Origin: Zygnema cylindricum
Lineage: Eukaryota > Streptophyta > Zygnematophyceae > Zygnematales > Zygnemataceae
Reading direction: 5' to 3'
Assembly: GCA_037447655.1 (NCBI GenBank)
Contig: JBBHKE010003086.1
Span: 1-64,000 of the forward strand
DNA length: 64,000 nt
Numbering within the stretch: the first letter of the stretch is position 1; each line of letters opens with the position of its first letter. Shown here piece after piece: positions 43,067 to 54,300 of this stretch. A program made the translations under genes and the position numbers. The notes under the pieces were generated by a model that made no database searches, was not told the DNA's origin, and worked only from the letters and a program-made list of their open reading frames with translations.

Positions 43067-43937
43067 GACTAAACAAACTTCCAACATTCAATGACGCGCA
43101 AATCTCCAATGAATTGAGGGGCAAATACACCACCGAGGGCTCCAAATGTGAAGCTTGCGGTTTCATGGGTTATAAGGAGGGGCAGTGTTTCTAAAAGAAT
43201 GGGGTTTTGAACGAGATGATGCAATATGCACTGTTTACCGACGAAGGTGAAACTGCCGTAAATCCTCTCCCTCTCCAACTTCTTTACCCTTGGGGACGCC
43301 GCAACTCGGAAGAACCGGAATGACAGCCAATAGGTCAATCACGACTCACTCGGAGATTATAATCCAGTAGCAGAGTCAGCAAATGGCTGCAATGGTTACA
43401 GAATTGACAGCCCTGCGATTAGGATCTCCCTTCTGGACACTTGCTCTGAGGGCTGCTCAGAAATTCCACTCTGACGGCGTCTCAGAAACTCCACTGGAGA
43501 AAACAAGAGTTACTACAGAAGCTGGTGGAGCTTGAAACAGGAAACCGCGGCGGGCGAAGACGATGACGATATGATGGGGTGGGACATGGAACTTCCTAAA
43601 GCTCACCACACACAAACCTTCTTTTCTGGAGCCTAGAATGTCGGCGTAGGAGACAGTTGCAGGCAGTTTCGTAACTTGACATCGGCGGAGAGAAGAGAGA
43701 AGCAGAGATTGGCTCAAGGAGACAACAACCGGAGAACCACTGAAACTTTGTCCTTCACCCCCAGGGCAGTCATTTTGAACGACAAAACATGTCTTGGAAT
43801 CAAACCCACACACCCGTCTCCCCCGGCCGCGAAGAAATTGCCTCCCGGATTCGAGAATTACAAGCCAACCAACACCACGGCGATGAAGAAACAAGCAAAG
43901 AAGGAAGAAAACTAGAACAACCAATACTGGTTCGAAC
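43067..43937 (+). other. Decayed gypsy internal sequence
   Basis: Only short ORFs (e.g. 43676-43915, basic and Pro-rich). It lies between gag 2 and the protease. No domain recognised. Confidence 0.4.
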
Positions 43938-44850
43938 TTGGCAGAACGCCCAGAGGATAAACACCTAAAACGTCCCCTGAACCGAAATCCTACAAAGAAA
44001 GTGAGGAAGAAGGGGGGGGGGGTGCAGGAAAAAACGGAGGAACCAGCAGATTCCCCCATTTCGTCGCAAAAAACTCAACCTCTTTCCTCCAAACCAACAG
44101 TGATGTTAGTAAGGCATCTAATGCCCTACGCCCTCTCTCACGTGAAGACTGTGGCTTCTTCCCATAACCTACCGGAAGAAATTCTCATCCAGGCCCTCCG
44201 ACAGGAGATTCACTCACGAGGAGAAAAAATAGACCGGTCAAATCAGGCCAGATCCGTCTTTCGGTCAGCGGACCCAAAGACCCCTATGATGGATAGGGAT
44301 TATAAGACTTTATCTGTGGCGCTAATCCTCAACCGGACGGGGAATTTCAAACTCAACGGATACAGCGGGTATTAGGATGTAGTGGTCGATACAGGAGCAC
44401 TTCGAAATCTAATAACTACTTCGGCTCTGTGGCAAATGCTGGAGGAACTCCGACCGGAAATCTGCCTAGTATCATCTGCCTGAGCACTGTTAGCAGTGGG
44501 AGCCAGCCAGTCTAGGGCATTATCAAGGCCATGTTAATCGAGTTCTCGGATGACGCAGGTCAAAAAGTCTGAATTCAGCTTCCGTTCTTGGTGGTGGAAG
44601 GTAAACAGTTTGAAATTCTCCTGGGGATGGCCACCTGGACAAGGTTGAATATGGGATTAAGTGTGTGGAAGGAGCAGTTTATTGTTCGGGATCCTAAGGA
44701 TCCGAAAGGGGTCAAGGTGGTAGTACCCTTAGATTTATGGAATAGGGGGAAAAACAATGCTCCCGTAGCCGGATGTTTTCATGTTTACGCCACCCACACT
44801 CCAACAGAGCTGCTCACCAGCGCTACCGATATGGCAGACGTGATATAGCA
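43938..44850 (+). pseudogene. Gypsy-like retropepsin region
   Basis: The frame from 43938 reaches a TAG at 44373-44375 and continues in the same frame with VVVDTGALRNLITTSAL: the aspartic protease active site D-T-G-A is at about 44388-44399. 44588-44848 (VVEGKQFEILLGMATWTRLNMGL) provides the second retropepsin half with the ILLGM motif. The enzyme would process Gag-Pol. Frameshifts separate the halves. Confidence 0.65.
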
Positions 44851-45601
44851 ATTCCCTATTTCCAAGCGGTGGGAAAAGGGATACCAGAGCAGATTAACAC
44901 AGATATCAACACTTCGGTGATAAGTTGAGCAGTCCTTCGCAGCCGTGTTCGGCAGGGAGAAAAAGCCTCGGGCGGAATCTTTGGAGGTTCCACCCGAGAA
45001 TCAAAAATTCCATCGACAAGTGGTGTCATTATCCATTATGGATTCCAGACTCCGGATATTATCCCTATTCTCTAGAATTAGCTCAGACCTAGAGGCTGTA
45101 TTGAAACAGGATATAAAGTGGAGTCTAATTTGGCGTGGAAATCTCTCTGGATGCTCGTGCAATCAGTGAACACCGACTACAACAGCTCCACCAATTGTAC
45201 CCCCAGCAACTTCCAATATCCGCCATCTGTTGATCTCACCGAAGCCTTCCCCAAAACGTAGACAATATCTTGAAACCCCATTTAGCTATGCTGGTGCGTG
45301 TAGATCTGGTAATAGGAGGATGGCCATGTTAAGGATACCTTATAGCAGGTAAAGGCGAGGGACATCAGGACAGCCGAAGTCGAACCTTTTTCCAGATGAT
45401 CAAATTTGATTTCGAAGCTCCAGCAGTCCCAAAACACACCAGTGGGGTACGTTTTGGAAAATGATCACCCGGGAGACGATAAAAGAAAACTAGTCGCCAA
45501 TAGCTAGAATCAAGTTAAGCATATTCTAGGGGCTCCCCTCGTTTTCGATGCATCGCAACTAGGATGAAGGGCTCAGAGATTTCGGGCTTACTGGACCAAT
45601 C
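44851..45601 (+). other. Decayed gypsy sequence up to the solo LTR
   Basis: Only short ORFs, no domain recognised. It ends at the CAATC target duplication (45597-45601). Confidence 0.45.
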
Positions 45602-46313
45602 TGAAACTCTGTGTGCTCCATTGCCCACAGAAATCGCAGATCTAAAAGAAGCTAATCTAAGTGATGCCGACTCCAACTTGATATAAACCTAAATGACTAA
45701 CCCTTTGACAATCAGAACCCCAATAAAACTTCACCCTTGTGAAATAACACTTTCTGTGTGCTCAGTTCCACCACGGAATGCAAAGTTAGAATATGAGATT
45801 TGGACACATTCACTCACTTTGACTTTCCCTAAGAAATGCAGCCACCGTGGCAGACAAAAACTTCGACCGATTACACCCGTGTGTAGTGTGGACTCTGTTG
45901 AAATTTATAGATTTCTATAGTATTTTCTAGGTTTAAATGTGTTTTTATAAAAGGAAAAAAAAAGGACGGACAACCTGCCTCCACCTCCGCTCTCTAACCC
46001 CCATACTTGTTGTAGTCACTGAAGGAAAGAGAGAGAGGTTGATCCATGGCGGCCTTAGTTCAACAGACAGCTATTTTTAGTAGGCTACTAAAAATATACT
46101 TGACGGACCAGAGATTTGATCCCGATACCTGCGGTTCGTCAAGTTGACCGGTAGCGGTCACCTTTATCCAATAGACTAGGACCAATGCTAAGTGCTATGG
46201 TATGTGATAGATATATATTTAGTTTAAGTGGATAAAATTCATTTAACTAGAACTGTTTACGGCATATATAGATTCAGTTATATAAAGTACGTCGTACGAC
46301 GCTAAATCAAAAC

Positions 46314-47372
46314 TGAAATTCTATGGGCTCCATTGCCCACAGAATTCACAGATCCAAAAGAAGCTAATCTAGATAGTGCTGACTCCAAGTTGATATAAAC
46401 CCAAATAAATGATCCCTTGACAATAAGAACCCCAATATACCTTCACCCCTGTGAAGAGAAGACCTTCTGTGTGCTCAGTTCCACCACAAAATGCAAAGCT
46501 TCAATATGTGTTTTGGACAATATTCCCCACTTTGACTTTCCCACTGAATAAGCGCCACCCTGGCACGCAAAGACTCTGACCGACTACACCCTTGTGTAGC
46601 TTGGACTCCCCTGAGTCCGCAGCAAAAAGAATCACTGAATTTGCTCACCCGAGCATTAAGTTATGGCTGGTCAAAGATGACCTTTATAGTTACAAGCTCT
46701 CTTAGAGAGAGGTACCTAAATATCACTAAGTCTTGGTCTGCCTACTCACGACTACCTACTACTAAACCCTAGTCCAATAGGAACACTATAAAGTACAAGA
46801 AGGTACAATGGGCGATGTACTTATTGTACGTCCATTGTACGACAAGGTCTACAAGGTGACACCTGTCAAATCGGAAGCCATGGTTCCTCCTCCCATCTTC
46901 TCCGGTATCAAATAATGTGGCGCCACGTGGCACCGCGTGACGCTATCTCCGTATGCCGCCAAAAGCTCACTTCGCGTGGCGGCTATAATGCCGGCCGTCC
47001 GATCAAAACATATTTTACATGGTTCAGATTCGCGTACATGCATGAATTGCTCCTTTTGGTTATTCTGCTGTTAAGTAGCTGTTGCGTTAATGTTTATATA
47101 TCTTTGAAACCCGTCACGTGTATCGTTTCGGTAACGCCTTATTGGATAAGGCTTACGTCTACATAGCGAACCACAAACCCAGGTTCAAATCCGGTTTAGA
47201 GTAGCCTATTGGCCACCTATCAGTTTTTCTGCCTGTTTCTTCTTTTTGACTATGGGGGCAGCCATGGCTATCTCTGTCTTCCAGTGACTACGACAAGTAT
47301 GGATGACTTAGACAAGACCATCTGACAAACACATAGAATAAATTCAGACCTAGAAAATACACAAATTTAACA
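46314..47372 (-). repeat. Copia-3 3' LTR
   Basis: Left LTR in window coordinates. It contains GCCACGTGGC (46922-46931), the CTCTCTTAGAGAGAG hairpin (46697-46711) and, on the minus strand at its end, an ATG with six gag codons. Confidence 0.92.
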
Positions 47373-47683
47373 CTCCCCTTATTTTTTAGTCTTCTATTGC
47401 GCCAACTCCCACTAAATAAAAACAACAAAAACAAAATCCCCTTTTTTTTCGTTTTTTTCCTATAATTAAACTTTAAGAATATACCCTCATATTTTAAAAG
47501 GTCTACTAGATGAGCTGAAATTAACATTCCATCTTGCTGATCACACATTTTATTTAGCATCTCACTTTTTATAAATCCGAGCAAAGATTTTATCCACCTC
47601 ATCACTTTTCCATCCACACAAAATCCGATTTCCTTCTTGCAATTCTAACAGCCAGCCACATCCTCAATCTGCAACACACACCC

Positions 47684-48130
47684 CTATGCTAACCCTTTTA
47701 CAGGCGCACCTTCATAGATGGCATCACTCCCATTAGTGATGTCAAGTCCATTACCCCACAAATTTTTCGAAAAAACAAGTATCCTCGCTAAGTTCCTCAT
47801 AAGATCTACGTCTTCCGTACTCATATTTTTATCCTTGATACTCATCCCATTTTTTGAACTTTCCTCACTCTCTCCCAAGGAATTCTTTCCGCTATCACTT
47901 TCTATTTTTATTCCCAATAAATATTTCTCCTCCCCTAAACCTTTCATTAAATATTCCTCTTCTCCCCTATCTTTTAAAACCCCCTCTAGATTTACTTCTC
48001 CCCTTTCCTCGGAATCCGTTGAAGTCTCTCTTTGCGACCAGTTTTCTGTTTCCAAAATATCTATAAAATTATCCTCATTATTTTTACTTTTCCCTTTTTC
48101 AATTATAGATTCTGGATCTAACTTTCTCAT
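47684..48130 (-). pseudogene. Copia-3 acidic linker plus RT/RNase H remnant
   Basis: A 148-codon ORF overlaps the end of gag in another frame. EEKYLLGIKIESDSGKN corresponds to EAKYILGTQMERDRGKK of the Copia-2 RT. KNMSTEDVDLMRNL corresponds to DQMSPEEREFMKSI, and LDITNGSDAIYEGAPVKG to TDITTWSDASYGDAPMRR of RNase H. The catalytic YVDD region is missing. In Copia-4 the equivalent is fused in frame to the knuckle part of gag. Confidence 0.75.
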
Positions 48131-49383
48131 TTCTGAGTATATTTTTTACACTCCTTGACATCTTCATCATTTCTAACTCCCTCAAGTACCTTCCTTCCCT
48201 TTACTTCCCTTATACCTCCAAAAGAACACTGTTGCTTTCGTGGAATTTCTGTGTACTTTTCTGTCTTCTCCATTCTACCAATGTGGAGAAGCTCTAAGAT
48301 TTCTTTATCCTCTTTCTGCTCTTCCCTTTCTTCCTCCTCTTTCACATTCCAACTTCTAAGTTCTTCCAAACAAGGACACTCCTCCATATAGTGACCGGGT
48401 TCTCTACAAAAGAAGCAAACACCCTTTTTCAAAGCTCCCCTTTCTTTTCCTCTCCCTCTCTTTCCACCAAAGTTGCGATAAGGTTTACCTTCGTCTTTCT
48501 TCCTCTCATCACGCTTCCGCTCGTCACTGCCAAGCCTCTCATCACGCTTCCGCCAATCACCACCAGCTGTAAATGCAGTTACCCTCTCACTTCCCCTACG
48601 AAGCTCCAAAGTGCTTTCCCTCACAAGAATTATCCCCACGGTAAAGCTCCAAGTCCATGAGGAGCCACCCATTGCCTGCATACGATTAATGATGTTTTCG
48701 TACTCATCTGGGAGTTTCATGAGTAGTGTATTAATCTTTCTCTCCTCAGATTCTACATATCCCGCACTAGCAAGCTCAACATATAAGGCAGCAATACCAT
48801 TGCAAAACTCTATCATGTTACCTCCTTTATAAACATAGGCCTCTATTTCCTGTTTTACTAACTGCTGCCTTTGAATAGTCTCCCTCTTATAAATCTGCCT
48901 TAGTGTTTCCCATATTTCCGAAGACTTGTTAAGACTTAAAAGAGTGATAGCTATGGACTTAGACACATATCTAAGTATAAGATGTTTTGCTATAGTATTT
49001 TTATACTCCCAAATTTTACTATCATTTTCTTCAGTTTTACTTATAACCCCTCTAAGTGAAGATGTGGCGGAGAGCATAGCTCCCCTCACCATAAGTGTCC
49101 TTTTATCCTTCTCCCCTATTTCCCCATCCACGGAAAGGTTTTTCCCTTCACCTTTTGATTCATCTAAAATCCGGTTGATATTCTCGGCAGCTTCAGATGA
49201 TTCTCCATAGTAACCTCCTCCAAAGCCAGGTGGCGGACATCTCACTTGTCCCGAAACAATTCCCCATAAGTGCTTCTCGAAAAGCAATCCTTCCATCGTA
49301 AACTCCCAATAAGTGAAGTTTGTTCCATCGAACATAGGCACCCTAGATGGTGGGCCCATAACCTGAAATTCTATGGGCTCCAT
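48127..49383 (-). CDS. gag: Copia-3 gag
   Basis: A 418-residue Gag starts at the ATG at 49383 (MEPIEFQVMGPPSRVPMFDG); the in-frame Met at 49407 is less likely by comparison with the other copies. The UBN2-like helical region is full length (...KHLILRYVSKSIAITLLSLNKSSEIWETLRQIYKRE...). It is followed by a Lys/Arg/Asp/Glu-rich linker with KRDERKKDEG repeats, the knuckle CFFCREPGHYMEEC and the pre-protease segment EIPRKQQCSFGG. The ORF then ends shortly after the point where Copia-2 would enter protease. It has no internal stop, which is notable beside the broken gag-pol copies. Confidence 0.88.
   Translation of the reverse strand: MEPIEFQVMGPPSRVPMFDGTNFTYWEFTMEGLLFEKHLWGIVSGQVRCPPPGFGGGYYGESSEAAENINRILDESKGEGKNLSVDGEIGEKDKRTLMVRGAMLSATSSLRGVISKTEENDSKIWEYKNTIAKHLILRYVSKSIAITLLSLNKSSEIWETLRQIYKRETIQRQQLVKQEIEAYVYKGGNMIEFCNGIAALYVELASAGYVESEERKINTLLMKLPDEYENIINRMQAMGGSSWTWSFTVGIILVRESTLELRRGSERVTAFTAGGDWRKRDERLGSDERKRDERKKDEGKPYRNFGGKRGRGKERGALKKGVCFFCREPGHYMEECPCLEELRSWNVKEEEEREEQKEDKEILELLHIGRMEKTEKYTEIPRKQQCSFGGIREVKGRKVLEGVRNDEDVKECKKYTQK
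49348..49363 (-). promoter_or_regulatory. Copia-3 primer-binding site (half-tRNA type)
   Basis: Minus-strand GGTTATGGGCCCACCA directly follows the LTR end. It is complementary over 16 nt to the anticodon arm of plant initiator tRNA-Met (as I recall that tRNA) and is also codons 8-12 of gag. Confidence 0.8.
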
Positions 49384-50426
49384 TGCCCACAGAATTCGCA
49401 GATCCAAAAGAAGCTAATCTAGATAGTGCTGACTCCAAGTTGATATAAACCCAAATAAATGATCCCTTGACAATAAGAACCCCAATATACTTTCACCCCT
49501 GTGAAGAGAAGACCTTCTGTGTGCTCAGTTCCCCCACAAAATGCAAAGCTTCAATATGTGTTTTGGACAATATTCCCCACTTTGACTTTCCCACTGAATA
49601 AGCGCCACCCTGGCACGCAAAGACTCTGACCGACTACACCCTTGTGTATCTTGGACTCCCCTGAGTCCGCAGCAAAAAGAATCACTGAATTTGCTCACCC
49701 GAGCATTAAGTTATGGCTGGTCAAAGTTGACCTTTATAATTACAAGCTCTCTTAGAGGGAGGTACCTAAATATCACTAAGTCTTGGTCTGCCTACTCACG
49801 ACTACCTACTACTAAACCCTAGTCCAATAGGAACACTATAAAGTACAAGAAGGTACAATGGGCGATGTACTTATTGTACGTCCATTGTACGACAAGGTCT
49901 ACAAGGTGACACCTGTCAAATCGGAAGCCATGGTTCCTCCTCCCATCTTCTCCTGTATCAAATAATGTGGCGCCACGTGGCACCGCGTGACGCTATCTCC
50001 GTATGCCGCCAAAAGCTCACTTCGCGTGGCGGCTATAATGCCGGCCGTCCGATCAAAACATATTTTACATGGTTCAGATTCGCGTACATGCATGAATTGC
50101 TCCTTTTGGTTAGTCTGCTGTTAAGTAGCTGTTGCGTTAATGTTTATTTATTTTTGAAACCCGTCACGTGTATCGTTTCGGTAACGCCTTATTGGATAAG
50201 GCTTACGTTTACAACGAACCACAGACCCAGGTTCAAATCCGGTTTAGAGCAGCATATTGGCCACCTATCAGTTTTTGCCTTTCTGCCTGTTTCTTCTTTT
50301 TCACTATGGGGCCAGCCATGGCTATCTCTGTCTTCCAGTAACTACGACAAGTATGGATGACTTAGACAAGACCATCTGACAAACACATAGAATAAATTCA
50401 GACCTAGAAAATACACAAATTTAACA
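49364..50426 (-). repeat. Copia-3 5' LTR
   Basis: Right LTR in window coordinates, close to 98 percent identical by eye to 46314-47372. It carries GCCACGTGGC at 49972-49981. Confidence 0.92.
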
Positions 50427-50821
50427 AAAACGGATACCACGCATTTTATTTCTACATCGGAACAAATGTCGCGCAAGTATTTATTACGGCCAAGATTGCG
50501 TTTCGCATAAAATCCAACGGCGCACATTCAAATCCGGTTTAGAGCAGCATATTGGCCACCTATCAGTTTTTGCCTTTCTGCCTGTTTCTTCTTTTTGACT
50601 ATGGGGGCAGCCATGGCTATCTCTGTCTTCCAGTGACTACGACAAGTATGGATGACTTAGACAAGACCATCTGACAAACACATAGAATAAATTCAGACCT
50701 AGAAAATACACAAATTTAATGAAAACGGATACCACGCATTTTATTTCTACATCGGAACAAATGTCGCGCAAGTATTTATTATGGCCAAGATTGCGTTTCG
50801 CATAAAATCCAACAGCGCACA
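50232..50821 (+). repeat. 295-bp tandem duplication across the Copia-3/Copia-2 junction
   Basis: 50232-50526 is repeated as 50527-50821, starting at TTCAAATCCGGTTTAGAGC. Each copy includes the end of Copia-3 and the adjoining Copia-2 LTR, so it arose after Copia-3 inserted. Confidence 0.92.
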
Positions 50822-50880
50822 TCATCGCCGAAATCCCGGAGTAGTCACTTTGGCATTTAGTGACGTGGCATGACCCGGCG

Positions 50881-50888
50881 CCACGTGG
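50881..50888 (+). promoter_or_regulatory. G-box in Copia-2 5' LTR
   Basis: CCACGTGG, a bZIP/bHLH-type core, 130 bp before the TATA box. Equivalent G-boxes are in all other Copia LTRs of the window. Confidence 0.5.
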
Positions 50889-51018
50889 GAAGACATCATT
50901 CGGTCGCGGGAATTCCGAGGAACGTACGGACGAGTGGAAAGTGGACACGCGTCCACTTAATGGCCTTGTCGTACAAAGGCCGTACAGAAAGTACATCGGC
51001 AGTAGTACTTTCTAGTAC

Positions 51019-51024
51019 TATAAA
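51019..51024 (+). promoter_or_regulatory. TATA box of Copia-2 5' LTR
   Basis: TATAAA after a GTAC-rich hairpin-prone stretch. I see no ATG between it and the gag ATG at 51335, consistent with gag being the first start codon on the transcript. Confidence 0.6.
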
Positions 51025-51334
51025 GTTTTGTCATTGGTTCGTAAAGGCAGTAGATAGGAGCTGTGAGAGGGAATTAGGAAAAACTAGGACTTAGGAAAAT
51101 TTAGGTAGATAGTCCTCTCTCTCTGAGAGTTTGTATAAATTGGCATCTTTGCCACCATATAACTTATCGGCTAGTTGGCCGTTTTCAGTGATTCTTTTTG
51201 CTACGCACTCAAGGGAGTCCAGGCTGCACAGGGGTGCAGTCAAATTGTAAGTTTGCCTTCTTGGGCAGAAGTGGTCGTGGCTTAAACTGGGTTTGTTAAA
51301 TACTATCTAGAGGCTTACTGTATTCTGTAGTCCA

Positions 51335-54300
51335 ATGGAGGACACAGAATTGCAGGTTATGGGCCCACCGTCTAGGGTGCCCACCTTCAATGGATCTGGG
51401 TTCATCTATTGGGAAGCCATGATGATGGGAGCTTTGTGTGAAAAACCGTACTGGGGTATTGTCAGTCGACAAGTGAAACGTCCACCTTCGGGAACTCCAC
51501 CACGATTTGGGGGAGTAAGGTTTTCTGCAACAACGGCTGCCTCAGCGGAGGAGGCAGATAATGGGGACAGTAGTGTGTCCGAAAAGGGGAAAGGGAAGGA
51601 GACACCCTTCACACCTATTGCCACAGTATCGGGAGCGGCGACCGTGAAGACCGTGGAGAACGATACTCAAATGTGGGAGGATGTAAACATGGCTGCCAAG
51701 AACTTCATTCTGAGGCACCTCACTCAAGGTTTGGCCACTCCTCATCTTCACGTTTACAAGGCCGAGGAGTTGTGGGAGAGTTTAGTGGAGATTTATGGAG
51801 CTGGAACTATTCAGGAGCTCCAGTTGGCTGAGCAAAAGCTATTGAGTCACACTTACAAAGGAGGAAAGATGTTAGATTACTGTAATGATCTTTCTTGTTT
51901 ATATATGGAAATGGGAAGTGTCGGGTGGACAGGTACAATGAAAATGAAAGTTAACACCCTTATCATGAAATTACCAGATGAGTTCGAAAACATAGTGTAC
52001 CGAGTACAGGGAATGCGTGATAGTTCATGGAAATGGAACACAGTAGTCAGGATGATACTTGTGCAGGAAAACACAATGGAGATTAGGAGAGGAGAAAAGA
52101 GCATTCAAGCTCTAGCAGCAGGAGGGGACCGATGGGGGAAGGACTCGAAGAAACCTTATAGAGGGGAAAGAGATCTGTCTAGGGGACAGAGGCCCCTAAA
52201 GGGTCTTTGTCATTATTGCAAAAAGCCGGGACACTTTATTGCAGATTGTGTCAAGCTATCAGAGCTGAGGCTCCAAGAGAACCGTGGAGGAGGTTCTTCC
52301 GGAGGGAAGAAAAAGGCACTTGTGGTTACAAAAGTGTCAGGAGAAACCGAGGATGAGTCCTCTGAGGAGGATGGGGAGCTTCTTCTTGACGAGAGTCTGG
52401 AGGAGAAGGAGATCCCTCGGAGGCAGAAGTGTGCCCTTGGAGCAATTCGGGAAGCTCCACAGGAAGGATGGATCATCAACTCAGGTGCATCCATGTATAT
52501 GTGTCGTGATAAAGAACTCTTCACTAAGCTAAGAAAGATTCCTACTGTAGAGATAGAGTATGGGGATGGGAGAGTGGTTACTACAGATCTAGTGGGATCA
52601 GTAGATCTGAAAGTCTTAGTGGAGGGTAAGACTTCTATACTTACATTCTCAGATGTATTTTACATTCCTCAGCTGAGTAAAAATCTTGTCTCTACGTCTG
52701 TATTAGATGACAAAGAGTTTGATACTTTCACCAGAAAGGGAGTCTTTACAGCTAAGTATGGGAATGAAGTTTACTTCACAGCAGATAAGGGTAGCCAAGG
52801 AATGTTTAGGCTTAACCTGAGTAATGAAAAGAAGAATGCTTATTATGTTCGTGTTCCTAAGGTGATGATTTGGCATAAGCGGTTGGGGCATGTGCATTTT
52901 GATAGGTTGAGGGAAATGAAAAAGCTTGGGGTAGTAGATGGCATTCTGTTTGAGGATAATGAAATGATGGATGATTGTAGTGGTTGTGCTCAAGGTAAGG
53001 CTCACAGACTTCCCTTTCCCAAAGCCGCCACATATAGAGGTGAGAAAGTGTTAGATTTGGTCCACACAGATATTTGGGGACCTGCAAAAGTACCTTCGGT
53101 TGGAGGAAAGAGGTTCATGATGACAATAACTGATGACTGGTCTAGATACTCTAGAGTCTACTTTCTGAAAACAAAGTCTGAAGCATCAACTTACTTCAAA
53201 GAATATAAAGCCTAGAGTGAGAATTTGCATGAAACCCCCATTAAGTGGATAAGGAGTGATAATGGGGGGGAATATACCTCTAACGAGTTTGAGGAATATC
53301 TGAGAGATGAGGGAGTGCAGCACCAGAAAACTGTACCATATAACCCGGAACAAAATGGGGTAGCTGAGAGGTTGAATCGAACACTAGGAGATAGTGTGCG
53401 TAGTATGTTGGCAGACAAGAAAATAGGAAAGAGATTTTGGGGAGAAGCAATGAACTGTGCCAACTGCATTAAGAACAGAGTCCTTACCTCAGCTGTAAAG
53501 GGAATGACACCTTATGAGAGATGGGTTGGAAGGAAACCAGATATCTCACACCTTAAAGTATTTGGTAGCCAAGTTTACAGTCTTGACACGGATAGGAAAA
53601 ACTGGAAACTAGATGCTAAGGGAAAACCTGGATAATTTGTGGGATATGATGAGGATGTTAAGGGATAAAGAGTCTATGACTTAGCAAAGAAAGATATCAT
53701 TCTGGTCAAACACTTAGTTGTCATGGATGAAGGGAAGTCATTTGACCCCTTCAAATATACAAAGAAGATAAGGATTAGACTTGAATCCGAAAGTGAGGAG
53801 AACTCGGTCGTTCCCGAAAAAGACATGAGTGAAACCGTGATTACAGATTCAGGGGAGATCGAAGATACAGGAGACTCACCGGAAACCTCACATACTCCTA
53901 TGGACTTCGAGGAGATAGAAGAAGCGGGACAAGATACGGTTTTTATGGACGGGGGAGCCGATGAGACAATGAGAAGAAATCCAAGACTTCCATCCATTCC
54001 AGCTTCGGAGTTCGAGGGAGGAAGGAGGAGCAGCAAAAGGATACAGGAAAAACAAGCTGCCCATAAGGTAACTAAGCTATCTCACCCAGATGAGCCTCAA
54101 TCTTACTTAGAGGCAGTGAATAGTCCAGAGAAAGAAAGATGGATTAGAGCCATAAATGATGAGATGGCTTCTATCATGGAAGCAAATACTTGGGAACTAG
54201 CGGATTGCCCTCCAAACAGAAAACCTATTGGATGTTAATGAGTATTTAAACTAAAACTGAACCCAGATAATACAATTGAGAGGTATAAGGCTCGATTGGT

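Larger units (their letters stand above)
46314..50426 (-). mobile_element. Copia-3, gag-only Copia derivative
   Basis: A 4113-bp element nested in the Copia-2 5' LTR, with TSD AAAAC (46309-46313 and 50427-50431). LTRs are 46314-47372 and 49364-50426 (1059 and 1063 bp, about 20 visible differences). On the minus strand it begins TGTTAAATTTG and ends ATAGAATTTCA. The internal region is only about 2 kb: gag, an acidic linker and RT/RNase H scraps, with no protease, integrase or RT core. The primer-binding site (49348-49363) and polypurine tract are shared with Copia-2. It must depend on another element for replication. Confidence 0.93.

Noticed and set aside
43457-44059. 200-codon minus-strand ORF
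   Set aside because: It lies opposite decayed gypsy pol, has no recognisable domain and biased Phe/Val/Ser composition; judged a shadow.
47718-48158. Plus-strand ORFs opposite Copia-3 and Copia-4 gag (also 48155-49210, 60245-61797)
   Set aside because: Antisense shadows of the gag/linker frames, Ser/Phe/Pro-rich as expected from an acidic-rich opposite strand.
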